A stretch of DNA of 64,000 bases from Diprion similis (Eukaryota; Arthropoda; Insecta; Hymenoptera; Diprionidae), in NCBI RefSeq assembly GCF_021155765.1, contig NC_060106.1:20238031-20302030 (forward strand), written 5' to 3'. Positions 39,045-51,733 of the stretch are shown here, one piece after another (the first letter of the stretch is position 1; the number at the start of each line of letters is the position of its first letter). A program made the translations under genes and the position numbers. The notes under the pieces are model-generated. The model ran no database searches and was not told the DNA's origin. It worked only from the letters and a program-made list of their open reading frames with translations.

Positions 39045-39979
39045 AAGGTACACCTATATAATCGTACCTAGTTTAAATAAAGCGTGAGTGCGTGTGTAAT
39101 ATGATATTACAGTCATACGAATCGAGGTACATTTATTAAGTATACAATTTAAGTATCAAAGGTTTGCTATTTCATATTATACGTACATACATACGTATGG
39201 TTCAATAACAAAAGAACAAAAAAGTAAGAATAACAATTCAAGTACTGCGTCAAGATGAAAAGAAAAAACATGGCACTTAATTTATTGACTTGAAAAATTT
39301 ATCGTATTATATATAGGTATAATATATGTATAGTTCTTGAGTCCCACGTTCTGCGATGTTGATTATAACGGATATACATATATACTAATTATTGTCAGGC
39401 ACAAAAGATTGTCAAGTTATACGTCGGTAATGAGGGAGATTGTTTTAAGCATGTTTCTTTATCGACATTCATTTCTATAGACTGAACAGTTTGATGTTGC
39501 AGTTGAATATTCGATATGATTTCGAATGGACGAAGCGATCTAACAGATGATCGATGGGGAAAACAATTATCTGAATCATATATATATATATATATATATA
39601 GCATATGTAATTTCAACAACAACAAAATATATACATTCGTGATTTCAACGTTTGATACGTGTGTCAGCTGCAGTCTGAAAAATAAAATTACAAGTTCCGT
39701 TATGTTTCGGAAGCTTGATCAATTGTCACGTAGAGCAGCTGCAGTGATTAGACTTATTTTAAACTTATATACCACGGCAAGAAATATATGGCGAACCTTG
39801 AAAGGTATACGATGTACAAACGCCGGTTTGTGAGGAAAAATATTGGCGATATTATCGATGGGTGGCGACCGACACATGCAACGGTCTCGACTTACGTTCT
39901 CATTATGTATAATAATCGTATACATACTATTATGTGAATGTTATATGCACGGCCGAGTATCATGCATAATATCACTTTT
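37353..39979. other. convergent intergenic region between Tsp and the amino acid transporter
   Basis: About 2.6 kb very rich in A and T. It holds the 3' untranslated regions of two genes that point at each other, TA microsatellites at 38273-38301, 38971-39038 and 39579-39600, and a TTA-type trinucleotide tract at about 38828-38867. Minus-strand AATAAA hexamers for the transporter occur at 39281-39286 and 39132-39137. There is no further coding sequence. Confidence 0.7.
37819..37824 (+). terminator. Tsp: candidate thrombospondin polyadenylation signal
   Basis: AATAAA about 470 nt beyond the thrombospondin stop codon, the first plus-strand hexamer of this kind I noticed in the 3' flank. Another AATAAA lies near 38103, so the true 3' end is not fixed. 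Confidence 0.4.
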
Positions 39980-42900
39980 TCACGCTTCTGATTTCCTCAG
40001 ATGAGTAAGCTCCACGCTTTCCTCCTGTTGACGTAACTCCGCCGCTGCAAGCTCTCCTTTACTCATTTTCTCTATTATGCAAGCTCCTAGCAGATCGCAC
40101 ATCACGTTTATCGTTGTACGGAATCGGTCGCTAAAATCGAAATAACCTCGTTACAATTTTATTCTCACTGATCGTCATAACTTTGCATACGCAAGGAGCA
40201 AAGAAAGTCGATTTAATAATAGGGGTGAGGGAAGCTTTCTTAGTGCGTTGGGAGAAGCGATAAGTGAAATATATCTAGTTTGAGTTCACAATTAGTACAG
40301 CAATTATCATTTTACAGCGTATACTCACAGGAGCCAATCGACAGCGATGATTAGAGTGACGTCTTGGGCGGGCAAGCCAACGGTGTCTAGTACCATGACC
40401 ATCGTCACAAGACCAGCCTGGGGGATACCGGCAGCTCCGATACTAGCCGCAGTCGCAGTAACACTAAAGAACAAATCGTTTCGTTGTATGAACCATTTCA
40501 TCAGTTAACGAGAAACTAGATTCTCACGCTAAGTACAAGCAAAATATAACAGCAGACTCCCAGAAGTTGGTGCATTTAATACCAAGACCAAAGAGGTCAT
40601 GGTCTTCGGTAATCCAGCTTCGGTACTCACCTTATGGCAATGACACTCCCAATACTAAGCTCCACCTCCCTGATCTGGGCAATGAAAATGGCGGCAACAG
40701 CCTCGTACAAAGCGGTACCGTCCATGTTGATGGTGGCTCCGATGGGGACGACGAACCTCGTGATTCTGGGATCGAGTCCCATTTGGTCCAGGCATTGAAG
40801 ACTGATGGGCAAGGTGGCGGAACTGTAAGAAAACCGAGTGAAATATTGCAGCTGACCGAACGAGCGACACTAATTACAAGCCTTGGAAGTGTCGAGTATC
40901 CAAGGATTTACCTTGAAGCTGTTCCGAACGCTGTTACCAAAACCTGACCCATCTGACTGATCGCCCTGAAGGGCAGCTCCCGAGTGCAGACGTAGAAGAT
41001 TATCGATAGTGTGCCGAAACCGTGGAGGAAGAGACCCAGGAGGACCACGGCGAAGTAGATGCCTAGCTTACCGACTATCTCACCGAGATCAGCGATTTCC
41101 AGGAGCTTCGAGGCGACCAGGAACAGGACACCGATGGGCGAGATCCTGGAAGGTAGAAAACCATTAACGGAAACTCGCTACGAATGGGAAATCCAAAGTC
41201 CGAGGGACCTACCAGATCACCCAGCCAGTGATGAGCATCATCGCTTCGGAGAGCGCGTTGAAGAAGTCGAAAAGTGGTTTACCGACTTCCCCCATCTTGG
41301 CCAGAGTTATTCCCAACACGATTGCGAATATCACGAGACCCAGGGTGTTTGTACCATCTGCGTAGTTGTGCTCGATTTCCCACTCTTTCAAAGGAACTGG
41401 TGAATTGCAAAAAAATTTATAAAGCTCATCGTTTCATTTTTATTCACATCACGTCGAAGCGGTGTATGTCTTTGTAATTGACGTCTGACAACACGACTCG
41501 TGATCATCTTTTCATCCGAATTTTACTCCGCGACCGTGATAAAATGAGTTTAAAGTAAAGCTGCATCATCTTCGCACGAGGATGGTAATCAACGATTTAT
41601 TCAGACTAAAACGAAGGTCACGAGTGCCGAGGCTAGTAATCGTTATGCCTCCGTATCGCGGGGTCCACGGTTGAAAGTCCAAGAGCCTGCAGCTGGCTAA
41701 TCTTTGGCATGAGGCTGACCTAAATTGATAAAAACTTTATCCCCTCAGTGTATGATCTCCGGAATAATATTATACACTTAATTTGCACGTATAACTGCGA
41801 TCATGAAAAATGTTTGTAAAATTCTTACAGTTGATTCAACTAACGCTGTTATTATTTCGACGGTTAGAATATGTTATAGCAACTCAATGTCGTGACCGCC
41901 ATCCCAGCGATTGAATCCTTGAGCGATGAATAAACAATGTTGTGTCACGGTTACAGAAATTCGTTTACAAGAATTATACTCACTAGACTCGTTGTGAGGA
42001 TCCACCAACTCAGTTCGGTACTGAAACGTGAAAAACGATTTGTAGATGTATACCCACTTTTACTCTGACGGAACTAACGAATCAATTATTAATCTGAACA
42101 TGACAAGGATGTAATGAAATCGCAAGACATCATTTTCGAAGCTGCTCGTAGAACCACGAAAAACATATTCTTCTTTTAACCGAACAAACGTTTCATGTCA
42201 CTCACCGTACTAGTGCAGGCCTGAACTAGATTCGGCGGGAAGATGTTCCTGCGGGATAAAAAAGCAACACGTTAATTCTGGCCAAAAGCAATTGCAGCTG
42301 AAAAGAATATCGTTTAAAGCAAGAATCGCAGAGGTTGGATCATTACCTGATCAAATCGAGCAACGTATCTTCCGTCGTGACATTTCTCATGGGTGCCTTT
42401 GAGTGATCGGCTTCGTATACGGCGTTTCCAATTTCCCCGGGACGAATCACGAGGACCAAAAAGATCCCCAGAATGACAGCGCACACCGTCGTTGTAGCAT
42501 AATAATAAATCGAGCGGGCTCCAATTTTTCCTGAAAGTTAATTCACACCTTTTTTTACACTTTCGTCATAGAAATATTGGTAATCATCGATCGGATCCTC
42601 GCATCGATAAACCTGTGCATGAAATTTTGAGCAATTCCGTTTTTCTGGTGTACAAAAATACTTAACCTTTGACCTAGTGTTTAATTTAGAAATTCCCTTT
42701 ATCCTTTACCTTTTATCTATACTACAACAGGCGGGCCAATCTAATAACCTGTTTGCTGAAACTTTCGATTTCATTTGAATCAAGCGTCCCTCAAGATCGT
42801 CGAACATTTGTGGATACGATAATCGGAGGTCAGTTAATTCTCCTTGTCCCACAATACTGAAGAGGCATGTTGCAGAACCTCAGCTACCCGTGTTGGCTGT

Positions 42901-44952
42901 TGCACAGAGGTCAAGTACTGCGTACCGTTATACTATGCAAAACTATTGCCTTTCTCTTCAACGACGCCTCCATGGCAGGGATTACAAAGGAACCAAAACC
43001 ACATTCCCAACATTTTGCTGTACCTATACTCCTCGCCCCTCATCTCCGAAAAACTAAGCTGTTGATTCAAAATGCGTCTAGAGAATTCTGAAAACCATGA
43101 AAGTGCAGGTCTCAGATATTCGGCGACTTCGTTACAGCCAACAACGGAAATCGAATTCCAGTCACTTCGAATCTCTTTTAACCTAACCCTTTCATGCGTA
43201 TTTTTATTACATCTGATTCAATTGAAATCTTGCATGCATGGGCGGTTGGCATCCCTGATTAGGAATCTGAATTCTAAATTCGAGACTTCAAAATGGCGGA
43301 TCCTAATATTGCGGGCGTGAATTCAAAAAGCTATTTGATTTCGATAAAACTTTACGTCACATAGTTTTTGGGATCGCTGATTATGAAACTGAACTCGGAA
43401 TTTGAAAATTCAAAATGGAGGATCCTTATGGCGGATAGACAGAAACAACGAGAAGAAAAGTTTTGAAAAAATTCTGTAAAACTTTTTCGTGTGTATTGAG
43501 ATTGTGTAAAAATTAGTATTCGGATTTTCATCGTGGATTAGCAGAAAATACTTTTTCTCGTGGAAAAGTACGAATTCGACCATTTATGAACATCTGCTAG
43601 TTTTCCAATAAATAAATAGATAAATTTCGTATTTTTTTTAGACTTGCGAGAGCAAAAAATACGGCAATTGTTACCAAAAAAAAGGTGGGACCGGTCAACG
43701 TGAATTAAAGGGTTAAAATTTGGGGGTTGATATGCAAAAACGTATATTTTCTACCCATGTAAGAAAATTAATTTAAAAAAAAACGCATTCGTGTGATAAG
43801 AATCGCTGAATCTCGTGCTATGTGATCATATCTGAATGTGATTCAAGGTCTCTTCAACGCGTATAATTACGTATTATTCTCGTGCAAATACAGGATCATT
43901 CTTGGAATTGAATGCAGTTTATCCTTACACGGTTATCGTTGCAAAGATTAGACACGAAACAAGTGATCGTTTCATTCCCAAGCGAAAGGATTTCACGCCT
44001 ACATCAACCGCCACGATTTTATATTCATATTTTATTGACGATAGATGTTAATTCACACAACGATTGCCCATCGAAGAAATGCTAATCCAAGACTTGACAC
44101 GAGGAGCCGGAAATACATCTCAGGATAATTTTATATACCGAATCATGGCGCTAATTGTGAGCGGTTAAGAGGAAAGATTTGACTGCGCAAAAAAGATTCT
44201 CGGAATTATTTATTACTTGAGTTATTGCAATTCGCGCTCGTCCAAGATTTATTATTTATTACTTGCCGGTAAAAAGTTATTCGTTCATCACAAGCGGTCG
44301 CATTGACGGTAGATCAATATAATTTCAGGAGGGGAATACCACCAGATTTGATCTATGACATGGCCGAGAGGCTCTGTATCGACTCCATGAGTGATTTGCA
44401 CATCGTGTGGTGAAGCTGGACGTAATCCCCATCAACTTTAGAAGGTTGGAATAGTAATTAACTGCGCGATTATTACCATGGCATGTATTAGCAAAGTGAC
44501 TGCACAGTATAAACTTGTTCTGCTTATGACATTACGGGATACATTGGATCGCGTTGAGCGAAATGATTGGAGACTGAAATATAGGTGCTATTATTATAAC
44601 GGACTGCACTGTGCTCAATTCAGTAATTTCAAGCATGAATATACGTATACATATACGCAATGACGGAACCACGAAAAAGGAAAAGTTTCTTCATACCTGA
44701 CAACGAGAGATCCAGACTCCCGATGGCAGAGACGATGCTCGAGACGATGAGAGGCAGGATCAGAGCCTTCAGCATCCGAAGGAACAAATCTCCGGTGAAC
44801 TGGATGTATAGAATTTCGCGTTTCGTCCATTCGTTGGGGTTCTTGACGTTTCTTAATATGAGTCCAAGAATTGTTCCTCCTACGACACCGCAGACCGTCA
44901 AAATCGTGAGGAGATTTTCCGAAATGCAACCCTTCAGTCTCCGCGGTGCCAT
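39980..44952 (-). CDS. excitatory amino acid (glutamate) transporter, SLC1 family
   Basis: Plasma-membrane sodium-coupled glutamate/aspartate transporter of the EAAT type, expected to clear transmitter from neural tissue. Nine coding exons, in transcript order: 44952-44697, 42530-42347, 42248-42206, 42020-41984, 41396-41213, 41145-40912, 40822-40631, 40463-40329, 40130-39980; 471 residues. Seen: N-terminal TM segments with [16 protein letters not shown], hairpin 1 serine motif SSSATLP (312-318), the signature [18 protein letters not shown] (345-362), hairpin 2 with [11 protein letters not shown], and the TM8 [13 protein letters not shown] segment with the arginine that contacts the acidic substrate. 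The variable extracellular loop (sequons NVT and NES) is encoded partly by two tiny exons of 43 and 37 nt. An acceptor at 44968 leaves only 15 nt of leader in the first coding exon, so the promoter lies further right. I cannot say whether it is the EAAT1 or EAAT2 orthologue. Confidence 0.95.
43184..43715. mobile_element. dispersed repeat, copy D, in transporter intron 1
   Basis: Bounded by TAACCCTTT (43184-43192) and its complement (43707-43715). It contains two direct units of about 121 bp with AAAATGGCGGATCC (from 43290) and AAAATGGAGGATCC (from 43412), and a 'ttgggatcgctgattatg' stretch between. It is the same family as the copies at 586-987, 6765-7055 and 16557-17028. This copy shows most clearly that the 121-bp units lie inside an element with inverted ends. 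Confidence 0.65.
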
Positions 44953-45454
44953 GATTGCTGCAAGTGTCTGGAAGAGAAAAATCAGATATTCTTAAAATTG
45001 TACCAATTTTATTACCTTTGTCCATTTCTCATTACGGCATTTTTACACTCAAAATATGCATGAAACTTCGCGAACTAACCGAGAACTTGGTTACAAGAAA
45101 TCTATTCTGCGATTCGATCACTTCGTCTGGAATTAAATTCCATTCGCGTATTGCAGCTACTCCGTACCTCGAATTCCGATGGACGACGATTCGAGGAAAT
45201 TATTTTTTCCGCGCAATCAAAGTCTGTGATATGAAAACAGCAAACTAAGCGGTGACCACACAGCACATATACAATAACGTAGCATATCACGCGATAAGTG
45301 TAAAATGCGAAAACAGGAGAACACGTGGAGCGCTGACGAAAAAACGTGAGAAAGGCGCGGCCGCATGTGCAAGTCGTGACTATTTGTCCCTCTGGAAAAA
45401 GAATCGAGGAAGGCTTGCAATTAGTTCCTCATTACGTATAACTACGTACCTATG

Positions 45455-46076
45455 GGGCATTCCACGTCAAATTAGCAGCCTGCGTACGTCACCATCTACG
45501 ATTTTCATCATTTTTAGTACGTTGTTCTTAACGACTCAAAATGTCAGGAATTTTTTCCAATTCTCTTTAGCCGCTGGTGAAATTCATAAAAAATCGTCAA
45601 AAACACCACCGAAAACGACATTTTTTTTTATTTTAATTTTTAAAAATTCACACTGATCCTTTAATGTAAAATATGATTTTTGAGCACCACAGGATAATAG
45701 GATGTCGATATTTACAACTTTTTCCTCAAGTTTGTAATCTTTCGATGTCGGAATTTATTTTTGTTTCTTTTTTTTTTATTCCTCTCGATCTAAACAGATT
45801 GCGGAATCACATTATTTTCATAATTCGTGATCTATTTGGATCGGAGAATAGAAAAACGAACTCCAATTCTGACATGAGAAAACTAAAAGCTTGCAAAAAA
45901 AATAATAAATATTGAGATCCAGTTATCCCGTTGTGCTTAAAAATCACATTCCAAATCGTAGGATTGATATTTTTTTCAAACTTTACCGACGGCTAAAAAA
46001 ATTTGAAAAAAATTTCTACACCCATTTGGGTCGGTAAGAACATCATACTAAAAAATCTTTGGTGACGTGGAATGCC
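45455..46076. mobile_element. MITE, about 620 bp, with 16-bp perfect inverted ends
   Basis: GGGGCATTCCACGTCA at 45455-45470 is the exact complement of TGACGTGGAATGCCCC at 46061-46076. One base further out, TA occurs on both sides, consistent with a TA target duplication. The interior is AT-rich and non-coding. A single related end (ATGGGGCATTCCTTGACAAA at 15291-15310) occurs in AKHR intron 2, suggesting a multi-copy family. Confidence 0.8.
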
Positions 46077-49000
46077 CCTTATACATTCGTATACATATTG
46101 AAACGGTTACGCAGAAAACAAGTTTGACGGCATTGTATGAATTATAATGGAAAATTGACGCTTGCACAAGACTCCCAATGCGTCTTCCAATAATTATATT
46201 TTGAACTTCACCGTGACCTACCTGCTGAAAATGTTCATGTGTCAAATCACGTAACGTTTTGACATTTTTTTGAAATCACATGGTAAATTACGAGGGCACG
46301 AATCATCAGGTAAACTAGATCAAAAATCATATAATCAACTATATCGTGAAACATGTGAATTTCGATCAACTACATGATCCGATGATTCGGGCTTTCCTAA
46401 TTTATCACGTGATTTCTTATAGATATATTTTAACGAATTCACAAGATAAAGCATGTAATAAATTATTTTGCACACGTGAAGATTTTTCAGTAGGGCCAGG
46501 AGTAAACGAGACTCCTTTACCCAGGATAGATGGGTGAAGTGGGATTAATTAAGACGGTTTCGATCAATTCGTCGAATCCAAGAGTACTTTGCAGGATAAC
46601 AAGTTGAATTGCCATATGTGTGTATATCGATTTGAGCACCACTTATCGTTAGCGGGTAGCGTTGTTGTTGTTGTTGAATTGTCAGCGCCATTTGATCGCG
46701 GAACGTATCCAATTAATGCATGCTCTTTCTTTCATTCTTAAATGATTCACCGCTGCACATATCGTATTGTTTGTGATATCGCGTGTGTGTCTGACTTAAA
46801 AGCAGCTCGCAAGATTGGGGTTAAAGAGAGATGACAGCGACGCCGCTGTATCTTGACAGAAATACAACTCGTACTATTTTTCTTGTGTAATTTTTTCCTC
46901 AGAGCATTATTGAGGAAAACGCAATTTCAACAATTTTAGTAAAATTTATTAAAGCTACAGGACGATGCTACAGGAACTGCAATACGCTTGGAGCTTGAGA
47001 AATTGGAACTTGGATGAATGATTCACAGAATTTACATAATAAAAGCAATTCGCAAAAATAAAAGAAATTTGCCGGACTGATTCTATTAATGTATGGCATT
47101 TTTCCCCAATCATCCTACGCGTAAGAGACGAAAATTGATAAGAGATGAACTATCGATATACGATAGCTCCGAGTGGATGTAAATAAAAAAAATCCCCCCC
47201 CCCCCTGCCATTCTTATAAAATTACAGACATATCTGTCTGCGTATAATTCTATATCCATCGAATATCTTGAAGCGATAAGATATAGGGCGAGTGTCAAGC
47301 ACCCGCGTTTCTTGCGCAATAAATCCATGAGGTTGAATTTAATAAGGTAGCATGTTCGGGAAAACTGGTTGCTTCGCGTCTTCAGGACTGTCTGAAATTT
47401 CGTAAAAGATCCTGATTTTTTGAAAAGTCAAGTTCTTGTTATTTGAAAATTTCAATGTGACAAATTTTTCCCTGATGTTTAGCACAGCGATTGAACGATT
47501 GACTTGTATTTGTGAATGAGAACAAATCGATCGTTAATTAATTCTTCGCTTGCGTAAGACTTTCGCTTTTTGTGCCCTCTTTCGCTGAAGTCAACAACCT
47601 CATCAAATCGCACGTGCTCGTCGAGAAGGTTTTTATTTTTTACTTTAAATGTTCGAAAAAGTTTGGATTCAATCTCTGAGCAGCTATGGTTTGGCAAATT
47701 TTCCACCCTTTCTTACGAGTTTTAAAAAATCCACTCTGCTGCGCTAAGTTCTTGTAATATTTTTTATAACGACGACGCGTGTTGAAACCCGTTCTTATAT
47801 TGTTATCACATGATGACTTCAACTCGCTTGACCGAACTTTTCGAATGAAGTGAAAACAAGTCAATATATATGACGTACGAGTTACAAACAAAATTATCGT
47901 CGTATTCTCCGAAGGCGTTAATTATTTAGCGTCAAACAAGTCCGGCTCGAAATACGTTACATGCATAATTCTGTGCGAAATCTTTAGCTCGAACTTTATA
48001 TAACCCTAGTTTCATTATGCGATAAACTTGAGATAATATTATATTTTACTGTTTGACTCTTGCTGAGGAACTAAGCGAGATAATAAATATATAATAATAC
48101 GAGAAGAACAAGACTTAACTATACGTCTATTCAAAAACATTTCCACACATAATTCTTCGAGTCTCTAAATCATTTTTCATGCATATGAAGCGCATTGATT
48201 TAATAAGATGAGATGATTTCAGAGAGATAAAGAAGGCACTGAAATTCTCGTAAACGACTATTTACGCTGGCTTTTAAACGGGCCTTCCATTTTCAACCTA
48301 ATTCTTACAACGAGCATCCAGGACAGGTGAACAAACTAAACGAATTACGACCCCATCAGTCGATACCAGAGCCGGAAGTTACAAGTTACACGTGTTCTCC
48401 TGAGTCCCTCGACATGGATCGAGCACGTGTCACCGTAATGTCCGAATCTGGTCGTCTTGCCGGTTCAAGAAACGCCGGGATCGAACCTAACCGAGATAAA
48501 CGCGGCCCTGCACTCTCCTCTCTTGATAGATACGCATTAGCGCGTGTGACTTGCGCAATCCGAGCGTGTAACCACAAAGCGGTCAAGCGGCTCGTCTGCA
48601 TACGTTAGTTAAAACTGCGATTTAAAATCGCCGCGCAAATGCGTTTGAATTCAAATTTGAAACACCCGCGCTTTTTCTCTGTAACGGTCATCGCGACGAA
48701 AATATCGCTGGCCGTGAATTCGTTTCCTGCAACTTATCTTGACTCACAATGGATACAACATTGTTTTAAAAAAGGGAAAATCAGCCGATCTGCAGCGGCA
48801 GCTTTTTTCAAAACTTTCGATTTCAAAACGTGACTAACGAAATGCAAGCCAATCGATTCTCCGACCAAATTCTCTCTCGGATTTTGAGTGAATGCAGTCT
48901 ACACTTTATAACACGAGATCAAGAAAATAGAAGCTAATTTTGTGAGAAGCTTATGTTTTTTGTCGTTTTTGGTTTACACAAACTTCATAAACTATTGTTT

Positions 49001-49949
49001 GAACCTGTTAGAAACTTTCTTTGTAAATCAAACACATTTCCTGTATATACATATATAACATATTATAAATATATTCGTCCCTTTCTCCATCGACACGTGA
49101 TAATCATAACTCGGCCAGTTCTTCAACAACTTATCAATTTCTTGTATCTCATATAGATACAACACCGAGCAGCACTCTATTTGGTTCTTTATTCCTTGCG
49201 ATCCGACAGTGAATGTCAGTTGAGCACGAATCGTGGTCAAGAAGAGTCCAGTAGGCCGAGAGATCGTAAATCACTGTTTCGACTTGACTGCATACGCAGT
49301 CTTAAACAGCATTTCACAGGAGTAGGATCAGATGAGAAATCAGCAAGAAGAGAATAATGTGAGTTCGGGAGGCTGACAATATAACACATTTTGGAAAAGT
49401 GATGTTCGTCCCAGATTCTTTGAGTTCCTTACCCTCTTTCGGCCGGAAGGAAATCGAGATAATAATCCACAAGATGCTGCACAATGCCGGGCGAACTATT
49501 CCTTAGGGATGAGTATTTCAATCCTAGGAATTGAATTTCGCGGTATGTGATAAACGATTACGAGTCGAACCGTGTACGTGGATCACGCGCGCACCTCGTT
49601 CCTCCTCGGCTGTTCCTCTCGAACTGAACAGCAACTCGGTCTGCACTCTGATGAAGCCCTTCGGCGCCGCTGCGATGCCTCGTCGCCTCTTCGCTTTTTG
49701 TTGCGCTTGTTTCATTTGGATTCCCCGGACTGTTCCAGTCGCCTCGAGCGGAATATCCGCTGGATAGGACAGAAGCACCACGTTCAATCGACACGGACGA
49801 GGATGGGAAAAAATTTTTTAAACACGGTTCAAGGGGCAGAAACAAAGGAAGGAGGACGAAAACGTTGTGTTTTTTCTGCAAACCGGTACTCCATGTGTTT
49901 TTAAACTCACGTGTTACTCCGGTGCCGGAACTTTCCGTCGGTAGGATAC

Positions 49950-50325
49950 TAAGGATGAGGAAAATAATCGATTTTAGATTATATCGATTATTTTTCAAAC
50001 TCGATTAATCGACTGACTTCAATATTTTTTCTCATAATCGGTTTTTGTTTTTTATTTCCATCAACGATGCAATACAATAATAATTTATGTGATTAAAGTA
50101 TATCGATTATATTCATTGTCTTATTCACAAAGTACCTACTTGAGCTTGGCTTCCGCCATTAAGAATATAAACTAAAACTTACGAAATTTTTGTGTCATAT
50201 GTCCGTTTAAAAAAAAATACTAAATGATCGATTAATCGATTAATTTTTATCGATTCCATCGAGTTGAGTTCGATTACTTTTGGACTCGATTAATCGATAC
50301 ATCGATCGATTATTTTTAGCTAGCG
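49950..50325. repeat. repeat rich in ATCGATTAATCGAT words
   Basis: The left end (about 49955-50015) and right end (about 50222-50320) carry approximate inverted copies of AAAATAATCGAT and CTCGATTAATCGA words around an AT-rich centre. This resembles a small palindromic non-autonomous element. Boundaries are approximate and the class is unassigned. Confidence 0.5.
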
Positions 50326-51482
50326 AAACTTTATTCCGAATTATCGGTTTTCAGTTATAATTGTTTGAGGAAAACTTCAGTCGCATAAACCGGAGAAACC
50401 TGATTAGGTATTTTCCGCATCGTAAGTGCTGAGAAGAACTGCAGACTTATAACAAGATTAATTTATAACTGTTATTACGATACAACGATCTTTGAACTAT
50501 TGGCATTTTTTTTACTATAAACGATGAGTACAGTTCTGAATACAAAATGAAAATTAGTCTCGTCGCTCCAACCAGATAATCGAGCGTATCTTAACATTCG
50601 TTTTTATCACAATCACGCGTATAATATACGGGTACGATATTTTCTCGTGTCGATAACGATAACTGATTTGATGTTCATGCGACGTCAAAGTGATGCTAAG
50701 ACCTTGTTCAGCTGAAAAAATGTAGTTAACTAAGTAAACAAATTAACAATGCGAGAATTACCAGAGAACGTGCAGACAAAGCTGTAATCACATTATAAAC
50801 AGTTATATTGTATCATTATTATGATTATCATTATTTTGTTCATCCCTTTTCATCGATATTTAAACGTTATCGTAAGCAACAATTCCTAACACGAATATAT
50901 AAAATGAAATTTCTCTTAGTACAGTCAGAATCTCATTATTTTCGGAAACGTAACGAAATTTTTTTAAACCTCAACAAAAAATCAACCTTACGAAAAAAGT
51001 TTCGGGTTTTTAAGTTGATGTCAGTTTCTTAACCATCGGTAACCGATGCAATGTTATCGAAATCTGAGAATTACTATTCCTGACGAAATGTGTGTATGAA
51101 AAAATGGGCGTCATCTATTACATACACAAGATTGCATTTAAATACGTTACCGATATACGTATATTTTCTCCGATTTTGTTAAAAGAAATGTGTCTCCGGC
51201 ATAAATTTTTGGAGGGAATTCAAATTGACCAGCATAATTGTTGCAAGTGTTGGATATTAAAATATTTACGTAACAGTTGAAATACGAGGTTCACCATTCT
51301 GGTATTAAATGCTGGCATGATTGTCGAGCCTGTTTCTCCAGCTACATGTATACTCAACCGGGTTTCTCACCCCGAATCATTCTACAATGCATATTACCTT
51401 GAGTTTAACAAAGCACAACCATTATGATTGTGCCAACACTTCATAATGTTGTACTGTTGTCAAACATGCGAAGCCTAGAGGT

Positions 51483-51733
51483 ACAGTAAACCGCATAAAT
51501 AGCATAACTTTCCGGCTAACTTGCTTCGATCCGAGAAACAAAATGCGAGTTCAATTCTATAACATTCATTTGTTGTTTGTTGCAGCCAACGTACGTGCAT
51601 CTCATTCTCTCACGTCATGCGTCAGCTGCATCGTCAGTCATCGTCATATAATTGGTATAGAATTGAACTCGCATTTTGTTTCGGACCGAAACAAGTTAGC
51701 CGGAAGGTTAAGCCATTCATGCTCTTTACCGTA
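51483..51733. mobile_element. palindromic element with about 78-bp arms
   Basis: The left arm (51483-51560) and right arm (about 51656-51733) are inverted copies. The inner 20 bp (AAATGCGAGTTCAATTCTAT and its complement) match exactly and the outer parts match with scattered changes (for example CCGGCTAACTTG). The central spacer is about 95 bp. No open frame. It would form a long hairpin if transcribed, and most likely is a foldback-type MITE. Confidence 0.7.

Noticed and set aside
48470-48600. possible tRNA suggested by GGTTCGATCCC on the minus strand
   Set aside because: The stem around it does not pair as a T arm and there is no A-box at a fitting distance upstream.
49558-49998. 146-codon minus-strand frame
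   Set aside because: Low-complexity, no recognised motif. It might cover an untranslated exon of the glutamate transporter, but nothing in the sequence shows that.
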